A stretch of DNA of 11,656 bases from the NCBI GenBank assembly GCA_012521935.1, contig JAAYLJ010000148.1, forward strand, positions 1 to 11,656, in the 5' to 3' direction. The stretch's first letter is position 1. Every line of letters starts with the position of its first letter. Positions 6,752 to 11,656 of the stretch are shown piece by piece. Source of the DNA: Campylobacteraceae bacterium (GTDB taxonomy: Bacteria > Campylobacterota > Campylobacteria > Campylobacterales > Campylobacteraceae). Both the position numbers and the translations under genes were made by a program. The notes below the pieces were generated by a model, which made no database searches, was not told where the DNA came from, and saw only the letters and a list, made by a program, of their open reading frames with translations.

Positions 6752-7642
6752 TTAAAATTCCACCATCTCATCATTTAAATCAAACATAAATTCATTTGAG
6801 CCGTGAGCTTGTGAAAGAGCTAGATTTTCAGAACTTAAGATTGGTATCTTGACGATAAACTCTGTAAGTCCATCTTTAGTCTCATTTCCAATAGTCCCAT
6901 CAAGCGCTTCGCACATGCCAAGAGATACGCTAAGTCCAAGTCCAAGCCCAGCACTTTGTCTTGTTGTGCCTGATTCAAAATGGACAAAACGGTTATAAAT
7001 CTCTTTTGTATGATTTGGTTTTATAACTTCACCAACATTTTTCACACTAAGCACAAAACTCTCATCATCACACGAAAAATCAACGCTTATGTTTGTATCT
7101 GGAAATGAAAACTCACAAGCATTTGAAAGAAGATTTAATAAAATAAGATAAATTTTATATGTATCACTTATGAAATCTTTTTCGCAACTACTATTAAAAT
7201 CTACAGTTAAATTTTTATCTTTTATGATGATTTCAAAATACTCTTTCAACTCATTAAAAAGCTCTTGTAAATCTATATAATTATAATCATTCGCAGTCTC
7301 TCCAGCCTCAATTTCAGATGCTGCAAAGATATTTTTTAAACTAAAATCCATCTTTAGCAAATCTCTTTTTAAAAGATCTCCCATGATGTGAACTTTTTCT
7401 AAATCATTAGCCTTTTTTAGCATATCTGCAACATTTAATAAAGATGAAACAGGATTATTAAACTCATTTTTCACTAAAGATAAAAATTGACTCTTTACCT
7501 CTTGAGCTTTTTTAGATTTTTCATTTAATTCTAAAAGTTTTTTTGTAAGAAACTCCATCTCTTCAATGGAAGATTGTTTCTCTTTAAATCGTCTGTCAAT
7601 CTCTTTTAGCAAAGAGCTATCACTAAGTGTGGATAGATCCAT
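6752..7642 (-). CDS. Histidine-kinase-like protein lacking the phosphoacceptor histidine (predicted pseudokinase/adaptor)
   Basis: A 296-residue soluble protein with no membrane segment. Residues about 12-52 form a charged coiled coil. A DHp-like helix follows: KSQFLSLVKNEFNNPVSSLL (50-69) aligns with the H-box '..HE.NNPL..' of NtrB-type kinases, but asparagine N59 replaces the histidine. The HATPase_c-like domain (about 120-268) keeps the N box LLNLLSNACEFS (168-179) and G2 box GLGLGLSV (232-239). The G1 box is degenerate: KNVGEVI (201-207) instead of D.G.GI. The last 28 residues are a flexible tail ending FDLNDEMVEF, similar to the MCP tail. ATG overlaps the cheR stop (TAATG), with GAGGGGG five bases upstream. 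I infer an array-associated adaptor without its own autokinase activity; ATP binding may persist. Confidence 0.8.
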   Translation of the reverse strand: MDLSTLSDSSLLKEIDRRFKEKQSSIEEMEFLTKKLLELNEKSKKAQEVKSQFLSLVKNEFNNPVSSLLNVADMLKKANDLEKVHIMGDLLKRDLLKMDFSLKNIFAASEIEAGETANDYNYIDLQELFNELKEYFEIIIKDKNLTVDFNSSCEKDFISDTYKIYLILLNLLSNACEFSFPDTNISVDFSCDDESFVLSVKNVGEVIKPNHTKEIYNRFVHFESGTTRQSAGLGLGLSVSLGMCEALDGTIGNETKDGLTEFIVKIPILSSENLALSQAHGSNEFMFDLNDEMVEF

Positions 7643-8451
7643 TAAAACCCCCTCTTTTGGTAAATTGATGGTGCGATAGGCACTAATCTATTGTCTTTAT
7701 GTGCAATGGACTCAGAGTGACCAATGAGCAAAAGCCCACTGCTTGATATTAAATTAAATAAATTATTAATTAATTCAAGCTGGGTATGTTTATTAAAATA
7801 TATCATTACATTTCTACAAAATATAAGATCTATTGGGTTTTTAAATATTTTATAATCCCCAGCAACTAGGTTAAATGATCTAAAAAGTATCATATTTTTT
7901 AACTCATTTTTAATGATATAAGAGTCTAAAGAGTGTTTTATAAAATATTTATTTAAAAGTTTTTTTGGCATTCCTTCAAGATCTTTTTTCTTGTATTCGC
8001 CTTTTTTAGCTTTTCTTAGCACTTCATGAGATAAATCTGTTGCTAAAATCTTTATGTCCCAAGATTTTATGTCAGGCAATATTTCATGTAAAAACATGGC
8101 TATGGTGTAGGGCTCTTGTCCTGTTGAGCAAGCTGCTGACCATATTCTTATTTTTTTTGTATGTGAGTAGTTTTTAGGGATGAATTTTTCAAGAAATATC
8201 CACTGATTCTCTTCCCTAAAAAATGATGTAACATTTGTGGTTATGGCATCAGCCAATAAGACAAGTTCATGTGGATTTGCAACTACATGCTCATAAAGTT
8301 CTTTAAAGCTATTTAACTCTAAAGCCTTCACCCACTTATGAAGTCTGCTTTGAACAAGAGCTATTTTTTTCTCACTAAGCGAGATGCCAAACTCAGCATA
8401 AATTAACTCTTTAAATAAAGAAAACTCCCTTTGACTTAACTTTATATTCAA
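7642..8451 (-). CDS. cheR: Chemotaxis protein-glutamate O-methyltransferase CheR
   Basis: A 269-residue enzyme that methylates receptor glutamates using S-adenosylmethionine. The N-terminal helical domain contains ITTNVTSFFRE (70-80). The catalytic domain has SAM-binding WSAACSTGQEPYTIAM (104-119), ILATDLS (135-141), FCRNVMIYF (211-219) and GHSES (244-248). In the beta-subdomain (about 169-190) it appears three residues shorter than E. coli CheR as I recall it and lacks the GxG turn, which is the pattern of CheRs that do not need a receptor C-terminal pentapeptide. The start is TTG at 8451, placed immediately after the cheA TAG in the same frame, with AAGGA nine bases upstream. No in-frame ATG precedes the conserved N-terminus. 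Confidence 0.95.
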   Translation of the reverse strand: MNIKLSQREFSLFKELIYAEFGISLSEKKIALVQSRLHKWVKALELNSFKELYEHVVANPHELVLLADAITTNVTSFFREENQWIFLEKFIPKNYSHTKKIRIWSAACSTGQEPYTIAMFLHEILPDIKSWDIKILATDLSHEVLRKAKKGEYKKKDLEGMPKKLLNKYFIKHSLDSYIIKNELKNMILFRSFNLVAGDYKIFKNPIDLIFCRNVMIYFNKHTQLELINNLFNLISSSGLLLIGHSESIAHKDNRLVPIAPSIYQKRGF

Positions 8452-10458
8452 CTACGATAATCCTTCTGGCAAAAAAAGCTCTTCAGTATTTAAGATAAGT
8501 GCTATGTCTCCATTGCCCATTATGGCGCTTCCTGAAAACTCTTTTATGGATGAGAGTGCGTATCCTAAAGGCTTGATAACTACTTGTTGTCTTCCTATTA
8601 AATCGTCAATTAAAAGGGCATATCTGCCTTTCTCACTCTCAATACAAACAAGGGTTGATTCTGCTGGGCTTACAGTTTTAGTTTGGGTATTTAAAATTTT
8701 AGCTAGCCTAACTATTGGGATCATATTGCCTCTAAGATCTATAAATTCGCCCTCATTTTTAAAAGTGTGAACATTCTCTTTTTTTGGGATGAATGACTCT
8801 AATACACTTAAAGTTGGGATAATATAAGTATCATTTTCACACTTAACTAGCATTCCATCGATGATTGCAAGAGTTAGTGGAAGTAAAATTGTAAACACTG
8901 TCCCCTCATCTTTAGTTGAAGAGATTTCTACTTTTCCATTTAATTTTTCAATTGAACTTCTAACAACATCAAGCCCAACCCCTCTTCCTGAAACATCACT
9001 AATTTGCGCTGCTGTAGAAAAACCTGCTTGCATAATAAGACTATAAATTTGCGCATCACTTAACTCATCATCACTAGATACAAGCCCTCTTTCAATTGCT
9101 TTGCTAAGAACTCTATCTCTATCTATCCCTTTTCCATCATCTATAATCTCAATTGCAACATTTCCACCGCGGTGATAAGCCCTTAGCGTTACAGTTCCAA
9201 CTTCACTTTTCCCAAGAGCTACTCTTTCATTTTTAGTTGGCTCAATCCCATGATCTACAGAGTTTCTAATGAGATGAATAAGTGGATCAGAGAGCGAATC
9301 TATCATGGTTTTATCAATCTCTGTATCTCCACCCTCAATCACAAGATCTATCTCTTTATCAACCTTTTTAGAAGCGTCTCTTACCACTCTTCTCATCTTG
9401 TCAAAGGTATCTTGTATGGGAACCATTCTAAGCCCCATGACTCTATTTTGAATGAGTCTTGTGATTTTTGAAAGGATATTTATGGTTTTTGTCACATTCT
9501 CATTTTTTATATTTAAAATATCTTCACTCTCTTCAAGAAAGTTTTGAGCTATCACAAGCTCTCCAACTGAATCAAAAAGTTCATCTAGTTTATTTGTATC
9601 TATTCTTACAAATGAAGCTGCATCATTTTTTCTATGATTTCTTTGGGTTTTTGGCTCTTGTGCACTCTCTTGTTCTTTGATTTTTGGCTCTAAAATTGTA
9701 GTAGTAAGAGCTTCTATCTTAAACTCATTATCCTCAAGATATTCAAAATTTTCTTTAATCAACTTCGCTTCTTTACTGCTAGCTAGGTAAATCTCTATAT
9801 CTTTAATAAAAGCTTTATCAGTTGAAAAATCATCTAAATTAAGCTCCTCATTAAAGCTCCAGTAAGATTCAAGCAAATGTCCATCTTGAGATAAAAGTTG
9901 GAAAAATCTTGCATGATCAAAACCCCTAAAATATATATCATCATCTATGGTAAGAGTGATTTTATAAAGCTTTTCATCATCTAAGAGTTTATCTTTTAAA
10001 CTCTCTAAGCCAATCTCTTCATTTCCAAATTCAGCTGCTAAATCCAACTCTTCATTTAAAACTTCTACAAAATCTCCATTTCCAAGTAAACTTTTAATCT
10101 CCAAAAGGCTCTTTTCATAACCATCTGGCAATCCATCTATCCCATCAATTTCAACAAACATAACCTCTTTGATTAAATCTACCGCATTTAAAAATATATC
10201 TATAATCTTTGAAGTTACCTTCTCATCACTATTTCTATAAAAATCAAGTGCATCTTCAAAGTGATGAACAAACTCTCCAAGTCTTGTAAACCCAAATGAG
10301 TTTGCACTCCCTTTTAAGGTGTGAACACCTCTAAAAAGTTCATTTAAAAGCTCTTTATCTTCAGGATTTTCTTCAAAGTTTATGATGTCAACATCAAGTT
10401 TTTCAACTATCTCATTTGCCTCTTCAATGAAAATCTCTTTTAATTTATTTATATCCAT
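8452..10458 (-). CDS. cheA: Chemotaxis sensor histidine kinase CheA (no receiver domain)
   Basis: A 668-residue cytoplasmic kinase that phosphorylates response regulators under receptor control. Domains in order: P1 Hpt with phospho-acceptor H46 in GVHTLKGSA; a ferredoxin-like regulator-binding P2-type region (about 165-252); a charged linker; P3 dimerisation (about 284-345, DELFDSVGELVIAQ); P4 ATPase with N box HLIRNSVDHG (395-404), G1 DDGKGID (440-446) and G2 GRGVGLDVV (491-499); and the CheW-like P5 (about 535-660), which couples to receptors. The protein ends at P5, so it is not a CheAY fusion as in Campylobacter and Helicobacter; an unlinked CheY plus the CheB receiver are the expected targets. 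ATG at 10458 overlaps the STAS stop (TAATG). Confidence 0.97.
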   Translation of the reverse strand: MDINKLKEIFIEEANEIVEKLDVDIINFEENPEDKELLNELFRGVHTLKGSANSFGFTRLGEFVHHFEDALDFYRNSDEKVTSKIIDIFLNAVDLIKEVMFVEIDGIDGLPDGYEKSLLEIKSLLGNGDFVEVLNEELDLAAEFGNEEIGLESLKDKLLDDEKLYKITLTIDDDIYFRGFDHARFFQLLSQDGHLLESYWSFNEELNLDDFSTDKAFIKDIEIYLASSKEAKLIKENFEYLEDNEFKIEALTTTILEPKIKEQESAQEPKTQRNHRKNDAASFVRIDTNKLDELFDSVGELVIAQNFLEESEDILNIKNENVTKTINILSKITRLIQNRVMGLRMVPIQDTFDKMRRVVRDASKKVDKEIDLVIEGGDTEIDKTMIDSLSDPLIHLIRNSVDHGIEPTKNERVALGKSEVGTVTLRAYHRGGNVAIEIIDDGKGIDRDRVLSKAIERGLVSSDDELSDAQIYSLIMQAGFSTAAQISDVSGRGVGLDVVRSSIEKLNGKVEISSTKDEGTVFTILLPLTLAIIDGMLVKCENDTYIIPTLSVLESFIPKKENVHTFKNEGEFIDLRGNMIPIVRLAKILNTQTKTVSPAESTLVCIESEKGRYALLIDDLIGRQQVVIKPLGYALSSIKEFSGSAIMGNGDIALILNTEELFLPEGLS
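8461..8465 (-). promoter_or_regulatory. Shine-Dalgarno deciding the TTG start of cheR
   Basis: AAGGA on the minus strand, within the last codons of cheA, lies nine bases before the TTG at 8451. Spacing is slightly long but workable, and terminating cheA ribosomes would already be at the site. Confidence 0.55.
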
Positions 10459-10718
10459 TATCTTTTCCAGTAAAATTTTCCAAAGCTGCCCATATCCAAA
10501 AATTTCTCATCCACAGCAGGGATTTTAAGTGATGGTTTTTTCTTCTTAATGGCAACTAGCAAGGAGAAAAGGGAGGATGTTTTCCAATCCTCCATCTGGC
10601 CTAAAATCACAATCTCTTCAATGTATTCAAGCCTATCTTTTACAAAAAGATAGAGCTCTTTTACATCTGTTATTGACATATCGCTATCAATTTCTAAAAC
10701 ATCTCCATCTATTGTCAA
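10458..10718 (-). CDS. Small STAS-domain protein in the chemotaxis operon
   Basis: An 86-residue protein that fits the short STAS (anti-sigma-antagonist-like) fold: a strand (GDVLEI), an amphipathic helix (about 17-32), a hydrophobic strand EEIVILG, then the loop-helix TSSLFSLLVAIKK (47-59) at the place of the phosphorylatable D-S-S/A-G-L loop of SpoIIAA. Here the aspartate is T47 and the glycine is replaced, so S48 or S49 is the possible phosphosite but the motif is degenerate. STAS proteins occur in some bacterial chemosensory operons, with poorly defined roles. TTG start with AGGAG six bases upstream, 13 bases after the MCP gene; its stop overlaps the cheA ATG. No sign of a sigma-factor partner. 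Fold confidence is moderate. Confidence 0.65.
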   Translation of the reverse strand: MTIDGDVLEIDSDMSITDVKELYLFVKDRLEYIEEIVILGQMEDWKTSSLFSLLVAIKKKKPSLKIPAVDEKFLDMGSFGKFYWKR

Positions 10719-10724
10719 AGCTAG

Positions 10725-10729
10725 CTCCT
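10725..10729 (-). promoter_or_regulatory. Shine-Dalgarno deciding the TTG start of the STAS gene
   Basis: AGGAG on the minus strand is six bases before TTG (10718). An in-frame TAG lies four codons upstream of the TTG, so no longer N-terminus is possible. Confidence 0.65.
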
Positions 10730-10731
10730 AT

Positions 10732-11656
10732 TTAAAACTCTTTTAAATCATCTTCATCTAAAGGAAATATATCTTCACCTTTTCCTTTTTTTAATGAAGA
10801 GCTTTTATTGGTTAGCTTTTGTGCTGGTTTAGCTAAAGCTTGCCTACTGCTTTTTATCTTTTTAACTTCTCTTTTTTCTTGAACATATCCAACCATTGCA
10901 GCAATGATTCCTACTGTTTCTTGCATTGAGTGTGCTTGAGCGTTTAACTCTTGGCTAGCCGCAGCTGCTTCTTCACTTGTTGCTGCGTTTTGTTGTGTTA
11001 CTTGATCTATCTCTCCCATTGCTGTTGCAATTTGATTCATACCCTCACTTTGCTCTTTAGCTGAGATTGATATTTCACTAATTAAGTTTGAAGTTTTTTC
11101 TATCTTTTCTAATATATCTTTAAAGGCATCGCTTGTCTCATTTGAAATTGATGAGCCATTTTTAGATTGGACTATTGCCTCTTCAATTATTAGTGCAGTT
11201 TCAGTTGCTGCGTTAGCTGATCTTTCTGCTAAAGATTTAACTTCATCTGCAACAACAGCAAATCCAAGTCCATGCTCTCCTGCACGTGCAGCTTCAACAG
11301 CAGCATTTAATGCAAGTAGTTTTGTTTGTGAAGCAATCTCATCAATAGTTCTAATGATTTTAGATATTCTTTCACTTGATTCATTGATTGATTCCATTGC
11401 TTTAATAAGCTCACTTCCTTTTTCATATCCAATCTTAGCTGCACTCATTGTCTCTTTAGCAAGAATATCTGCTTCTCTAGTATTTTCAGAGTTTTGAGTG
11501 TTAATTGAAGTTGACTCTTCAATAGTTGCACTTACCTCTTCAACACTACTTGCTTGTTCACTTGCTCCCTCTGCTAATGAAGTAGAAGAATCAGCTATCT
11601 CATCTGAAGCACTAACAACTTGATCTGATGCTTCCATGATGGATTTGACGGCGGAG
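10732..11656 (-). CDS. Methyl-accepting chemotaxis protein, C-terminal signalling domain (partial, N-terminus off the right edge)
   Basis: About 307 residues of the cytoplasmic coiled-coil hairpin are visible; the sensor and any membrane part lie beyond the window. The frame is open to the edge and reads SAVKSI before the first internal methionine at 11637, which is not a real start. The hairpin tip that contacts CheA and CheW is canonical: ASQTKLLALNAAVEAARAGE followed by HGLGFAVVADEVKSLAERS. Methylation-type E/Q-rich segments flank it (GASEQASSVEEV near 11570-11530 and QQNAATSEEAAAASQEL near 10995-10945). After the helix a basic, flexible linker of about 35 residues leads to an acidic C-terminus, DIFPLDEDDLKEF. 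That tail resembles a CheR/CheB-type tether but is not the classical W..F pentapeptide. First visible gene of the che operon. Confidence 0.95.
   Translation of the reverse strand, partial: SAVKSIMEASDQVVSASDEIADSSTSLAEGASEQASSVEEVSATIEESTSINTQNSENTREADILAKETMSAAKIGYEKGSELIKAMESINESSERISKIIRTIDEIASQTKLLALNAAVEAARAGEHGLGFAVVADEVKSLAERSANAATETALIIEEAIVQSKNGSSISNETSDAFKDILEKIEKTSNLISEISISAKEQSEGMNQIATAMGEIDQVTQQNAATSEEAAAASQELNAQAHSMQETVGIIAAMVGYVQEKREVKKIKSSRQALAKPAQKLTNKSSSLKKGKGEDIFPLDEDDLKEF

Noticed and set aside
6752..7642. Ordinary two-component sensor kinase
   Set aside because: No sensor or membrane segment, no phosphoacceptor histidine, degenerate G1 box and no cognate response-regulator gene beside it.
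4914..9680. Open frames on the plus strand inside the J-domain, cheB, cheD and cheA genes (for example 4914-5189, 5982-6284, 8504-8770, 9468-9680)
   Set aside because: All are antisense to conserved proteins and show no domain or ribosome-binding site of note.
8452..10458. CheAY-type fusion
   Set aside because: After the CheW-like P5 domain the protein ends within about ten residues; no receiver domain follows and the next frame is cheR.
1..11656. CRISPR arrays, tRNA or rRNA genes, insertion sequences, attachment sites
   Set aside because: No regularly spaced repeats, no cloverleaf-like or rRNA-like sequence, no transposase or integrase, and practically no intergenic space to hold them.

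Overview
The window is an AT-rich, gene-dense piece of a bacterial chromosome. Every gene I can support lies on the minus strand, so transcription runs from high to low coordinates. Protein sequences and layout suggest a Campylobacterota (epsilonproteobacterial) genome, probably a free-living or environmental lineage and not Campylobacter or Helicobacter: CheB keeps its receiver domain, CheD is present, and CheA lacks the fused receiver of the CheAY type. This placement is inferred from family knowledge; no database was searched.

Right half (about 11656 down to 4430): a chemosensory gene cluster in the order methyl-accepting chemotaxis protein (C-terminal part only) > STAS-domain protein > cheA > cheR > histidine-kinase-like protein > cheD > cheB > J-domain protein. 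From the MCP to cheB the genes overlap by one base or are separated by 0 to 13 bases, so they almost certainly form one operon. No cheW or cheY lies in the window. The receptor feeds CheA, CheR methylates the receptor, and CheB and CheD demethylate or deamidate it. The unusual member is the kinase-like protein between cheR and cheD: its phosphoacceptor histidine is replaced by asparagine (N59), its G1 box is degenerate, and its C-terminus resembles the acidic '...EF' C-terminus of the MCP. It looks like a pseudokinase or adaptor tethered to the same partner as the receptor.

Left half (4307 down to 1119): after the only sizeable gap (4308-4429) comes a phosphate-type ABC importer, pstS-pstC-pstA-pstB, with overlapping or abutting genes and no phoU. 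PstS and PstB are short and differ from textbook members at some conserved positions. Downstream and co-oriented are a small LUD-domain (LutC/YkgG-like) protein, a small HD-domain predicted phosphohydrolase, and the first ten codons of a Rossmann-fold protein (SDR or epimerase type) that runs off the left edge.

Non-ATG starts are common: TTG for the STAS gene, cheR, pstB and probably the HD gene, and GTG for pstA and the J-domain gene, mostly with good Shine-Dalgarno sequences. I see no tRNA, rRNA, CRISPR array, insertion sequence or convincing strong terminator.
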